Part shown: positions 45,798 through 54,102 of the stretch, in pieces
Position numbering within the stretch: the stretch's first letter is position 1
Layout: the number at the start of each line of letters is the position of its first letter
Source of the DNA: Salinimicrobium sediminilitoris
Lineage (GTDB): Bacteria > Bacteroidota > Bacteroidia > Flavobacteriales > Flavobacteriaceae
Assembly: GCF_020866905.1 (NCBI RefSeq)
Contig: NZ_JAIVCC010000009.1
Span: forward strand, 204,357 to 268,356
Direction: 5' to 3'
Length of the DNA: 64,000 nucleotides
Translations under genes and position numbers: made by a program
The notes under the pieces: generated by a model
The model's input: the letters and a program-made list of their open reading frames with translations, nothing else
The model's database searches: none
What the model was told of the DNA's origin: nothing

Positions 45798-47054
45798 TCA
45801 AGAAACTACAAGGTCATTTGCGTCATCCAAGACCTCACTGTCAAAATCTTTAAGATAAATTTCCGTAGTACGCAAAGAGCTGTGCCCAAGACCCTCACTT
45901 ATTATTTCTGTAGTAATACCAAGGTGCTTTGCAATTGTTGCCCATGAGTGACGAATATAATAAGAAGTCATTCTCTCTTCTATACCAGCATCGTCCGCAA
46001 TAATTTTTAGAAGTTTATTTACCAGTCTGCGGTCAGATCGATACTTAGTGAAATTCTCTGGTGTTCCATCATATCCTATGGGAAAAATGAAATCATCCGG
46101 GCTTTTATCTAAAAGATAATATTTTAGAATTTCATCTAATTCCTCTGTTATTTTTACAGATAAAGGATCCCCGGTTTTACTTCGACCGTAGTGAATTCTA
46201 TCACCAACAATATTCTTCACTCGGAGCTTGGCTAAATCAATGAGGTTCATTCCACGACAGTTGAACATGCTCAAGAAATAATTTTTGATATGCCATTTAT
46301 TGGACCCCATTTCATATTGCAGATTTCTGATGGCTAAAATTTTTTCCTTTGTCAGAGCCTTTTTTTTGTTTCGTTTGGTTGAAGGAATACGATAAGAGAC
46401 AAAAGGATTTTTCACAGGCTCATAAACATCTTCTTTAATCGCGCTATTATAAATGGCACGAATCGCTCTAAGATATGCACTAATACCATTTTTAGAGTTT
46501 CCTTTAGCCAAATGTTCTGCTTCAAATTCTTGGAGAAAGGAAACAGTAATCTGATTAAATTTTACTGGTTTCTCACCATTGAACTTGCTTAAGGCGGTTA
46601 TAGAATCGCGATACCATTTAGCCGTACCAGGCTTTTTAATTTTATTCTTTCTTTTGATTAGTACTTCTCCCCATTCATTAACAGTGGTTTCATTTGACAG
46701 ATTCCTTCTCAACTCTGAATCTATTTCCCTATCCCATTTTTTCTTAATGTTCTCAACTACTGTATCTACAGATATTTCATCGAGGGTATCTCCTAGTTCA
46801 ATTACCAGTTTTCTGGCAAGATTAAGTTTGTTCCCAATTTCTCTATTAATTAAATCACAGTCTAAATCTTTATTTACAACCGCTGATTTTCTTAACTTCA
46901 TATTGTTGCTATCCCATCCGGAGATTGAAGTAGAGTAGGGAAGACGAATCATCCTCGCCTTTTTATGAAAGATTTTTATCACGATAGGATATAATCCGGT
47001 ATGGACTGATTTTGATTTCTTTCGTGAATCTAATATAAGTCTTATACGTGCCAT
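45798..47054 (-). CDS. Tyrosine recombinase / integrase
   Basis: A 418-residue site-specific recombinase. The N-terminus (MARIRLILDSRKKSKSVHTG) is the arm-binding domain common in Bacteroidota integrases. A SAM-like core-binding domain follows (FLQEFEAEHLAKGNSKNGIS). The catalytic domain has R in FNCRGMNLIDLAKL, K in GRSKTGDPLSV, the RHSWAT box (first position Y where many have H), LGHSSLRTTEIYL with the nucleophilic Y. I prefer the ATG at 47054; a GTG at 47096 would start inside the arm-site repeat. It lies 160 bp from attR, so it should catalyse integration into tRNA-Arg. Confidence 0.92.
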   Translation of the reverse strand: MARIRLILDSRKKSKSVHTGLYPIVIKIFHKKARMIRLPYSTSISGWDSNNMKLRKSAVVNKDLDCDLINREIGNKLNLARKLVIELGDTLDEISVDTVVENIKKKWDREIDSELRRNLSNETTVNEWGEVLIKRKNKIKKPGTAKWYRDSITALSKFNGEKPVKFNQITVSFLQEFEAEHLAKGNSKNGISAYLRAIRAIYNSAIKEDVYEPVKNPFVSYRIPSTKRNKKKALTKEKILAIRNLQYEMGSNKWHIKNYFLSMFNCRGMNLIDLAKLRVKNIVGDRIHYGRSKTGDPLSVKITEELDEILKYYLLDKSPDDFIFPIGYDGTPENFTKYRSDRRLVNKLLKIIADDAGIEERMTSYYIRHSWATIAKHLGITTEIISEGLGHSSLRTTEIYLKDFDSEVLDDANDLVVS

Positions 47055-47090
47055 AAGTTGTGAGTATTGATTTTTAAATTTAGTAAAATT

Positions 47091-47112
47091 ACGCACACTT
47101 TACGCTCACTTT
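47091..47112 (+). repeat. Tandem 11-bp repeat, candidate integrase arm site (right)
   Basis: ACGCACACTTT followed by ACGCTCACTTT, matching the pair at 13873-13894 in the same orientation. It lies just upstream of the integrase start, so binding could also repress int. Confidence 0.6.
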
Positions 47113-47212
47113 AATTAAGCTTCAATTCATATAGAAAAAAATTAAATAGAATTAATTTGTTGATTTTAAATATATTACAATTAATTATTAATCTGGTTGG
47201 AGTCTTTTTTAT

Positions 47213-47258
47213 TGCCTTCTAAGCAGACGGTCAGAGGTTCGAATCCTCTCGCGATCAC
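47213..47258 (+). repeat. Attachment site attR (tRNA-Arg 3' end remnant)
   Basis: Exact 46-bp copy of the tRNA-Arg 3' portion. It has no 5' half and no promoter, so it is not a functional tRNA. What follows is the ancestral tRNA terminator and chromosome. Confidence 0.93.
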
Positions 47259-47280
47259 GACACGCACAAAACCACGTCCC
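47243..47280 (+). repeat. tRNA-end plus terminator repeat, copy 1
   Basis: 38 bp from inside the T arm through the discriminator into the terminator arm (ending ACCACGTCCC), identical to 47411-47448. It overlaps attR. Confidence 0.85.
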
Positions 47281-47298
47281 AAAGGGCGTGGTTTTTTT
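47268..47298 (+). terminator. Ancestral tRNA-Arg terminator
   Basis: AAACCACGTCCC paired with GGGCGTGGTTT (one mismatch) around AAA, then a T run. It originally followed tRNA-Arg and is now separated from it by the element. Confidence 0.8.
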
Positions 47299-47299
47299 A

Positions 47300-47410
47300 A
47301 TTTTACGAAGTACCCGAAACGCAGTTTCGAAGGTACGTAGGGAAATTAAAAAAGCGAGGGCGTTAGCCCGTGGTTTTGTATTTGCAACACAGCATCTTGA
47401 GAGGAAATCC
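47300..47410. other. Interval between the two tRNA-end copies
   Basis: About 110 bp with a GTACC-CGAAAC-GCA-GTTTCG-AAGGTAC hairpin and a GGGCGTTAGCCC stem. No coding potential. It may be the trace of an earlier insertion, or part of a tandem duplication. Confidence 0.45.
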
Positions 47411-47448
47411 ATCCTCTCGCGATCACGACACGCACAAAACCACGTCCC
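47411..47448 (+). repeat. tRNA-end plus terminator repeat, copy 2
   Basis: Identical 38 bp to 47243-47280. It lacks the anticodon arm and most of the T arm, so it is shorter than attR. Confidence 0.85.
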
Positions 47449-47469
47449 GAAAGGACGTGGTTTTTTTGT
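47436..47469 (+). terminator. Second copy of the tRNA terminator
   Basis: AACCACGTCC paired with GGACGTGGTT around CGAAA, then T7. The stem is perfect, unlike copy 1. Confidence 0.8.
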
Positions 47470-47597
47470 TTTATAAAACCCGCTGCTGGCGAAAAGATAA
47501 ACCACCTCCCGAAGAACGTGGTTTTATAGATATGGATCAACCCCATAAATTTCAAGGGTTTGACCCCACAAGATTAGTGACCGGGAAAATAAAACCT

Positions 47598-48413
47598 TTA
47601 AGCAAAAGCAGGAAAAGTAAGCAGGGGAGAAGGACTACACGATTGCATCCTTTTGATTCGGTCCCTTACCAGTCCTCTTTTAAAAAGGTTCATATTCCTC
47701 TTTTCCGGCATCAATACAATATCCGGATGTTCTTCCTCAATTGCTTTTTTCAGGGTATCAAAAACTTCAAATGAATACAGGGTTTTGTATTCAATATTAG
47801 AGTATGGGATTTCTGACTTCACTTTTTTCTGAAAAGCTTTCAGGTTTTTTATAGCTTCATCTTCTTCCCGGTGAGTAATATGTACGATCTCGATTTTAGC
47901 ATTTAAAGGTTTTGCCAGAGGAATTAATTCTTTGAGATAGATTAATTCCTGATCGTCAAAAGTGCTTGCAAAAAAGATCTTTTGAGGTTGTTTGAATTTA
48001 AATTGTGGAGGCACGGCTAATACAGGAAGATGAGATTTACCAATCATTTCACTGGTGGTAGTGCCAACTAGTCTGTCTTTAAGCTTACTGGAGCCACATG
48101 CTCCCATAATAATCATTCTTACCTGAAGATCTTTGGTGAATTTTAAAATTTCTTCTGCCACTTCAGGCCCCGAGATCACTGCCGGCGAAATAAGTTGTGA
48201 GCTATAATCTTCCCCTAAGTGGAGTTGACAAAAATCCTGGAGCTCTTCCTGATGCTTCCTTAGAAAATCTGAGTTCCGCTTTTCTCCTTCATTAGGCGGA
48301 TAAACATGTAGAGCAATGAGATCATCTCCCATTATCCTGGCCAGTTCAGCTGCATATTTAAGGGCCGCTACAGAGTAATGTGAAAAGTCTGTAGCATAGA
48401 TTATCTTTTTCAT
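47598..48413 (-). CDS. Universal stress protein, two-domain UspA family
   Basis: A 271-residue cytoplasmic protein with two tandem Usp domains. The first starts MKKIIYATDFSHYSVAALKY and carries the ATP-binding loop G-x2-G-x9-G(T) in GACGSSKLKDRLVGTTTSEM. The second starts FFASTFDDQELIYLKELI and lacks a clear loop. I chose the ATG at 48413, which matches the family start; the open frame extends 45 bp upstream. A degenerate FNR-like palindrome lies 58 bp upstream. First chromosomal gene after the tRNA remnants. Confidence 0.9.
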   Translation of the reverse strand: MKKIIYATDFSHYSVAALKYAAELARIMGDDLIALHVYPPNEGEKRNSDFLRKHQEELQDFCQLHLGEDYSSQLISPAVISGPEVAEEILKFTKDLQVRMIIMGACGSSKLKDRLVGTTTSEMIGKSHLPVLAVPPQFKFKQPQKIFFASTFDDQELIYLKELIPLAKPLNAKIEIVHITHREEDEAIKNLKAFQKKVKSEIPYSNIEYKTLYSFEVFDTLKKAIEEEHPDIVLMPEKRNMNLFKRGLVRDRIKRMQSCSPSPLLTFPAFA

Positions 48414-48464
48414 GATCTTGGATTTTAACTTGTATAAAGTTACGCTGGCAAAACCCAAAAAAGT

Positions 48465-48478
48465 ATGATTTTAGTCAG
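48465..48478. promoter_or_regulatory. Degenerate FNR-like site upstream of uspA
   Basis: ATGAT-TTTA-GTCAG, same half-site spacing as the perfect palindrome at 3077-3092 and the same distance (about 55-58 bp) from the start codon. Weak alone. Confidence 0.25.
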
Positions 48479-48545
48479 TAAAAACTCAAAATTTTACCGC
48501 CAGAATCACCTGTTATCAAGAAAACTATAATTTTCTATGACTCTA

Positions 48546-49295
48546 TTAGAAACTTAGTTCTTTTGGAGCTTCAATAGTTTCCAGCAGCTCCCTGTCTGTA
48601 AGATTTTCCCAGCTATTGGAATATACCTCCTGGTCTATTACTTCATTTAAATCAAGATTAGGATCCATGAGGGAAAATGTCTTTTTTAACTCACTAAAAG
48701 GCCTGTAACCTGTGACCTGATAGGTTTTGTCTTTATATGAAATCAAAAGGCTAGGGAAACGACTTATTCCACTGGCCTTTGTTCTGTCCAAATCCTGTTT
48801 AAAAAGGTGGCTCAATTCATCAGAAAAAAGATCCTCCCGAAATTTACCCTTTTTGAGAACTTTTGCCTGCTCCAGTTCCCCGGCTATTTCCAGGATCACC
48901 TCTACTTCTCCTATGTTCTTTTTATCGATCATTACTGCCTCCCTTAGCTTACGAAGCATGGCTTCCTCTGCAATTTTTGATTGTAGGGCAGCCGCCTTTA
49001 CAGCCATGCATGCGAGATAAGAAGTATCGATGGGATTTGAGATCCAGATATTCTCCTCAATAGGCTGGCCAGACATGTGGCGTGCCTGCATCCATAAAGG
49101 CCCCATTTGGGCAGGACGGGCTATATCATTCATTTGGTCATTATAATTTTTCCAGTCTCTTAAGAGACCGCCCATCACGTAAGTAAGGTGCAGGCGGTCT
49201 TTTAAAAGAAAACGTAGTTTTCGCAACTGGGGCTCAAAAGCCCAACTCCAGCAGCAAAGTGGATCTGTAAAATATTCAATTTTAAATTTTTTCAT
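48546..49295 (-). CDS. DsbA-family (FrnE/SpxH-like) thioredoxin-fold protein
   Basis: A 249-residue cytoplasmic thioredoxin-fold protein with a helical insertion. The active-site region is DPLCCWSWAFEP: the usual CxxC is CCWS, so the resolving cysteine is missing, as in some adaptor-type members. The cis-proline region SRFPSLLISYKDKTY is present. It lies 7 bp after the Mn catalase stop, so the two are cotranscribed. A redox or proteolysis-adaptor role in oxidative stress is inferred. Confidence 0.8.
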   Translation of the reverse strand: MKKFKIEYFTDPLCCWSWAFEPQLRKLRFLLKDRLHLTYVMGGLLRDWKNYNDQMNDIARPAQMGPLWMQARHMSGQPIEENIWISNPIDTSYLACMAVKAAALQSKIAEEAMLRKLREAVMIDKKNIGEVEVILEIAGELEQAKVLKKGKFREDLFSDELSHLFKQDLDRTKASGISRFPSLLISYKDKTYQVTGYRPFSELKKTFSLMDPNLDLNEVIDQEVYSNSWENLTDRELLETIEAPKELSF

Positions 49296-49302
49296 ATAAG
49301 GA

Positions 49303-50235
49303 TCAATATTTACTCCATTGTGCCTCCCCTTTGGGCATGGCTTTCTTTATTTCTTCATATTTTTTTTTACTCAATTCCTTATTTTTCTTATCGACCTCTT
49401 TTGGATCCCTGGAAAGTTTTTTGTCGTCATGCCCTTCAGTCATTCCTTTTGTTTTCCTCACATGTTCAATAGGGTCTGAAATATGTTCCCAGGTTTCCCC
49501 CAATTCCGGGCTTTTACCTTCATTCCATGGACCTCTCACATCTTCCCCATTAGAAAGGTTAAAATATTTATTGCTGTATTTGGGATCACTTTGCAGGACC
49601 CCCGGAGGAAAATTGGGTTCTATGGTCTCCAGTGCTGCCTGGAACATTTGGAAGTGAGCTACTTCCCGGGTCATAAGAAATCTCAAAGTATCTTTTATGT
49701 GAGGATCACTGGTATGTTGCATAAGATATTCATAAACGATTTTAGCCCGTGATTCAGCTGCAATATTTGATCTTAGATCAACCGTAAGATCTCCGTTGGC
49801 TGTTACATAAGCTGAGGTCCAGGGGTTTCCATTACTATCGGAGAGGGTAGGGCCTCCGCCTGAAAGATTAAAGAACTGCGGATTCACCATAGCATTGTGA
49901 ATAAAACCTTCCTTGGATGCTTTTCCTTTTAAAAGTTCCATGATCTCAGACTCTTCGGCAGCATTCTTTAGATCACCGTGAATTCCTTTTAGCAGCATCT
50001 GGATAGTGGCACCTACGATTTCGAGATGGCTGAATTCTTCAGTAGCAATATCCATTAGCAGGTCATATTTATCGGGATGCACCTGTTTGACAGCAAAGGC
50101 CTGGACAAAATACTGCAGGGCAGCTTTTAATTCTCCGTTTGCGCCTCCAAATTGTTCCAGTAATAGTGTGGCAAATGCGGGATCTGGTTTCGATACCCGC
50201 GCATTGAATTGTAATTCTTTTACGTGGTAAAACAT
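49303..50235 (-). CDS. Manganese catalase
   Basis: A 310-residue non-haem catalase with a di-manganese centre in a ferritin-like four-helix bundle, converting H2O2 to water and O2. Ligand-bearing helices are recognisable: GELKAALQYFVQAF, DIATEEFSHLEIVG (E-x2-H), and the REVAHFQMF helix (E...H). The N-terminus MFYHVKELQFNARVSKPDPA and length are typical. The basic Lys-rich C-terminal tail is variable in the family. It starts the stress operon. Confidence 0.94.
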   Translation of the reverse strand: MFYHVKELQFNARVSKPDPAFATLLLEQFGGANGELKAALQYFVQAFAVKQVHPDKYDLLMDIATEEFSHLEIVGATIQMLLKGIHGDLKNAAEESEIMELLKGKASKEGFIHNAMVNPQFFNLSGGGPTLSDSNGNPWTSAYVTANGDLTVDLRSNIAAESRAKIVYEYLMQHTSDPHIKDTLRFLMTREVAHFQMFQAALETIEPNFPPGVLQSDPKYSNKYFNLSNGEDVRGPWNEGKSPELGETWEHISDPIEHVRKTKGMTEGHDDKKLSRDPKEVDKKNKELSKKKYEEIKKAMPKGEAQWSKY

Positions 50236-50495
50236 AATTCGTGGATTAGTGGTTAATAATTTTTCTTTTAAAGATTAAATTATAACCTATCTTCTGCTAT
50301 GGGGGTTAATTATTTGCTAAACTTCTGTTATTGTTTACTTTACGCAAGTGAGAAGCTGAAATGAATTGAATCGATCTTTAAAATGTCACCAGCTGATTGG
50401 CCCCTGATCGAGAAATAATCTTCACCACAAATTAACGTTCCACATTGCCCCCCGGCTAAAACTTCTCTTATTTTTGCCTTTTTTAAGAGGAAAAC

Positions 50496-51314
50496 ATGGA
50501 TTATTCAAAGATAAAACTTGTAGTAAGCGATATGGATGGCACCTTGCTAAACAGTAAGCACGAGGTGAGTCCGCAGTTTATAGAAATTTTTAAAGAGCTA
50601 AAGGAACTGGATATAAAATTTGCGGTGGCAAGCGGCAGGCAATACTACAGCCTTAGAGAGCGTATGGATGAGATCAGGGATGAGCTCATTTACATAGCCG
50701 AAAACGGGGCCATTGTAATGCATCATGAAAAGCAACTTCACATTGTTCCCATGGAACCGGAGGTGGTTCATGAGATCATAAAAGAAGTAAGGGAACTGGA
50801 TAATAAATACCTAATTCTCTGCGGAAGGGAACAGGCTTATATTGAAAGTACCGATCCCGAATTTATGGAACCTTTTCTTAATCATTATGAAAAATATAAG
50901 GTGGTGAATGATCTTATGGAGGTTAAAGATGATCTCTTTTTGAAATTTACTATTTGCGATCTTTGCGGGGCCGAAAAAAATTCTTTGCCACACCTAAAGC
51001 ATTTTGAAAATCGATTGCAGGTTAAGCTTTCAGGAAAGATCTGGATAGATTTTAACGACAAAAATGCGCAGAAAGGAAATGCTTTAAAAGCAGTGCAGGA
51101 GAAAATGAATATCAAGGAAGAGGAAACGGTGGCTTTTGGGGATTATCTTAATGATATTGAGTTATTCCAACATTCCGGTTATAGTTACGCCATGGAAAAC
51201 GCACATAAGGAAGTAAAAGCTATAGCAACTCATCATGCCGGAAGCAATGATGAACTCGGTGTGGAAAAAGAATTGAAGAAATTACTGGAGTCACTTAAAT
51301 CTGCAAGGGCTTAA
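50496..51314 (+). CDS. Cof-type HAD-IIB phosphatase
   Basis: A 272-residue haloacid dehalogenase superfamily hydrolase of the Cof/YbiV type. Motif I VVSDMDGTLLNS gives the nucleophilic Asp, motif II ASGR, and motif III/IV KGNALKAVQ with AFGDYLNDIELF. The cap inserted between motifs II and III is the IIB type. It dephosphorylates sugar phosphates or flavin-type substrates; the exact one is unknown. It is divergent from the Mn catalase gene. Confidence 0.92.
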   Translation: MDYSKIKLVVSDMDGTLLNSKHEVSPQFIEIFKELKELDIKFAVASGRQYYSLRERMDEIRDELIYIAENGAIVMHHEKQLHIVPMEPEVVHEIIKEVRELDNKYLILCGREQAYIESTDPEFMEPFLNHYEKYKVVNDLMEVKDDLFLKFTICDLCGAEKNSLPHLKHFENRLQVKLSGKIWIDFNDKNAQKGNALKAVQEKMNIKEEETVAFGDYLNDIELFQHSGYSYAMENAHKEVKAIATHHAGSNDELGVEKELKKLLESLKSARA

Positions 51315-51340
51315 AAATTGCTTTGGTTTAAAAGCAAAAG

Positions 51341-51467
51341 AGGCTGTCTGAAAAGCATGTAATATGTCAACCTGAATTTATTTCAGGATCTTATCCAATT
51401 GAAAGTCATAATCAATTAGAAGCTGAAACAAGTTCAGCTTGACAAAAAATGGCATTTTCAGACAGTC
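51341..51467. repeat. Nested palindromic intergenic element
   Basis: The outer arms CTGTCTGAAAA and TTTTCAGACAG bound two inner hairpins: CCTGAA/TTCAGG (51371-51387) and AAGCTGAA/TTCAGCTT (51420-51440). It lies between convergent genes, so it may terminate both. Elements of this composition are multi-copy in many Flavobacteriia genomes by my recollection. Confidence 0.7.
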
Positions 51468-51492
51468 TATTTTTTATAATATTATCCTTTGC

Positions 51493-52989
51493 TTAATAAG
51501 TTGCAGGTTCTCCCGGCTTTGGCAAAGATTTCTGAATGAATTCTCTAAGATCTTCATTTGCCTTTTTAAGATCCTCGTTTCTTAAATACATCATGTGGCC
51601 GCTACGGTAACCTTTAAAGCTTAACCTGTCGCGCATTTTTCCGCTGGGGTCGAGCTGCCACATAGTATATTTTGCATCAAAATAAGTGGTGGCCCCATCA
51701 AAATATCCGCTCTGGATCAACACATCCAGGTTAGGATTTTGAGCCATAGCCTGTCGCAGGTTTTCTCCTGTTTTATTTCCGCTGCGATCCCATGGATGAA
51801 CGGGACCAAACATATAATAAGTCAGGTCTGTTTTAAAATTGAGATCATTTCGAAGATAATGGTTGATTGCCGGCGTAAAAGAGTGCAACCATGAGGTGAG
51901 TTCAGAATTATAATCGGGTGAATCCCCGGCTACTTTCCTGTCCAGCCCAACGTACCGGGAATCAAGTCTTCCCACGGTTAAACCTTTTTGATCTCTTAAC
52001 AGATCTTTCCAAAAATACCGGTAAGGCACCTCCAGGTTATGCTGAAGGATTTCTTCCTGAGATATTCCTGAATAACGCGCCATTGTTTCGGCAATTTCCT
52101 GTTTTCTTTCCGCCTCCAGGAAGCCTCCTTTTGCCAGTGCAGGCAGTAATTCATTTATGGCATATTGCTCTACTTCGGGTAGCAACTCTTCCAGATCCCT
52201 TTTTTGAAGGTCCTGCGGAAGCAGCTCATGATACCAGGCGGCAGCGGTGAAATAGGGGAGACGGTTGGAAATTTCTACAGGACCATCCCTTTCAATTCCT
52301 ATTTCTGTTGGAGAAACAAGGATAACTCCATTGAGGTACATCCATTGTGAATTCTGAAGTTCCAGAGCAAGGCCGGAAACTCTCGTGGTTCCATAACTTT
52401 CTCCTATGAGATATTTAGGAGACAACCAACGATCATATCGGGTGACAAAAGTATTGATCCATTTCGCCAGGTAACTTACATCTGCATTTACACCAAAAAA
52501 CTGCTCACGATCCCGCTTTTTTTCTCCTTTTGGTTCTACGATTCGGGAAAATCCTGTATTGACAGGATTGACATATACAATATCAGCAATGTCAAGAATG
52601 GAATACGGATTTTCTTTGGTGCCATAAGGCTGAATTGGAAATCCTTCAGGATCGATTTCCAGCACACGGGGACCGGTGTAGGCAATGTGCATCCATACAG
52701 AAGCAGATCCGGGGCCACCATTGAAGGAGATCACCAAAGGCCTGTTCTTAAGATCGTTTCCACCTTCTCGTTTGTAGTATGTGTAAAACAGGCTGGCAAT
52801 GGTTTCTCCATCATCACTCCACACAGGCTGCATTCCGGTAGTGGCAGTGTAATCTATTCTCTGGCCATTAATGTTGACGCGATGAGAGGTGACAACTGTA
52901 GTATCAACAGGAATTTCAACTTTATTCTGAGCTATTGCTGAAGCATGTAAAAGGGCGAAAAATATCGCAACACAAAATATTTTTTTCAT
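51493..52989 (-). CDS. S10-family serine carboxypeptidase-like protein
   Basis: A 498-residue secreted alpha/beta-hydrolase peptidase (Sec signal, MKKIFCVAIFFALLHASAIA). The oxyanion region FNGGPGSASVW, nucleophile S198 in GESYGTTR, and C-terminal histidine in YRSGHMMYL complete the S10 hallmarks. It should remove C-terminal residues from peptides in the periplasm. The length is standard and the gene is monocistronic. Confidence 0.92.
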   Translation of the reverse strand: MKKIFCVAIFFALLHASAIAQNKVEIPVDTTVVTSHRVNINGQRIDYTATTGMQPVWSDDGETIASLFYTYYKREGGNDLKNRPLVISFNGGPGSASVWMHIAYTGPRVLEIDPEGFPIQPYGTKENPYSILDIADIVYVNPVNTGFSRIVEPKGEKKRDREQFFGVNADVSYLAKWINTFVTRYDRWLSPKYLIGESYGTTRVSGLALELQNSQWMYLNGVILVSPTEIGIERDGPVEISNRLPYFTAAAWYHELLPQDLQKRDLEELLPEVEQYAINELLPALAKGGFLEAERKQEIAETMARYSGISQEEILQHNLEVPYRYFWKDLLRDQKGLTVGRLDSRYVGLDRKVAGDSPDYNSELTSWLHSFTPAINHYLRNDLNFKTDLTYYMFGPVHPWDRSGNKTGENLRQAMAQNPNLDVLIQSGYFDGATTYFDAKYTMWQLDPSGKMRDRLSFKGYRSGHMMYLRNEDLKKANEDLREFIQKSLPKPGEPATY

Positions 52990-53050
52990 TTTCAGGATTT
53001 GATTAAAGCCTAAAAATAGAAAAATTCAGCCGGAAAAAGAGGTTTAAGTT

Positions 53051-53893
53051 CTAAAAGGCGTACTGCAGGGAGAGTCCCTGGTATTCATTCCCTCTAAGAT
53101 CTACACCCATTGCAGGAGTGACTCCCAAGTCACGGTCTTTTTTATGAAATTCGGGAATAAGGATCCCACTGGCTGCTCCCACCATGTAACCAACAATATT
53201 ATCTGTCAGGAAATGTTTCCCAGCTTCAGATCTTAAATATCCCACATAGGCAGGAACCAGAGCTGCGGCCGTCCATACATAAGGTTTAGCTGCAGAATCC
53301 GGGTAAAAGTCATTATAGAGCTTGGCGGCAAAAAAGGAGGCCGAAGCAGTTGCCGCGGTGTGTCCTGCAATAAATGATCGCTGGGCACCTTTTTCAGTTC
53401 GCTCTTCTTCTGGCAGAGAGGTGTTGTACACCAAAGGTCTCGGGCGGTCTATAAGCCCGGCAGTAAGGGTGTAAACAGCTCCTGTGGTGGCCATGCTTTC
53501 CAGGAATAATACAGAGATCTGTCCGGCATTTGAACGCATATTTTTATCGGCGATCATCATAACTACCGGTACGGCAAAAGAACCATAAAAAGGATAGTAA
53601 CTAATTTCATCGGCCCTTTTACTATAGTTCCCGGCAATGAACCTGTCTATTCCCGGCACATCGTCTTTGGATAGATCATTTAATTCCTGCAGGGTGAGAT
53701 CTTCTTTATCCTGTATCAATTTAAAACCTACGACATTAAGTCCCAAACTTAATCCTAAGTAAGGACCGTCAACCAGCCAGCTGGTTTTGTAAGGGGAATC
53801 CGATGTATCACCGGAAGCAGGGGAGTAGGATTGAGAATATGTGGAAAAAGAAATTAATAAGGAAAATATTAGGGGGAATATGGAATATTTCAT
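53051..53893 (-). CDS. PAP2-family lipid phosphatase-like protein
   Basis: A 280-residue secreted or membrane-associated PAP2 protein with a signal peptide (YSQS cleavage region). Motifs: GLIDRPRPLVYN (the usual leading Lys is not in place), FIAGHTAATAS and RSEAGKHFLTDNIVG. The C-terminus (RGNEYQGLSLQYAF) ends in an aromatic residue, as in outer-membrane beta strands. It probably acts on phospholipid or lipid A phosphates. It is a different subtype from the PAP2 enzyme on the element. Confidence 0.85.
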   Translation of the reverse strand: MKYSIFPLIFSLLISFSTYSQSYSPASGDTSDSPYKTSWLVDGPYLGLSLGLNVVGFKLIQDKEDLTLQELNDLSKDDVPGIDRFIAGNYSKRADEISYYPFYGSFAVPVVMMIADKNMRSNAGQISVLFLESMATTGAVYTLTAGLIDRPRPLVYNTSLPEEERTEKGAQRSFIAGHTAATASASFFAAKLYNDFYPDSAAKPYVWTAAALVPAYVGYLRSEAGKHFLTDNIVGYMVGAASGILIPEFHKKDRDLGVTPAMGVDLRGNEYQGLSLQYAF

Positions 53894-54102
53894 CTTTAAA
53901 AATTGTTTGAGACGAATCTCGGGTTTTTAGTATTTATTACCTGAAGGATTAACGCAATTATAAGAGTGAGAGCGCGGCTTTTCAGAAAATTTTTTGAAAA
54001 ATCACCATTTTTGACGGCCCAAGTAGAGTATGAAAAAGATTAATTATGTTTATATTATATTAATTATAATTAAACAAGTTATATCTTTGGAAAAAATGAA
54101 TC

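Larger units (their letters stand above)
13633..47258. mobile_element. Integrative mobilizable element in tRNA-Arg, 33.6 kb
   Basis: Bounded by the 46-bp attL and attR repeats, 33,580 bp apart. It carries a tyrosine recombinase at the right end, tandem 11-bp arm-site-like repeats just inside both ends, and a relaxase/MobC/primase/helicase module. No VirB/Tra secretion genes are present, so transfer would need a helper element. The cargo (14-40 kb) is mainly envelope, redox and stress functions. Six of the left-half protein genes are disrupted, which suggests an old insertion whose cargo is partly decaying, while the recombination and mobilisation genes remain open. Confidence 0.9.
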
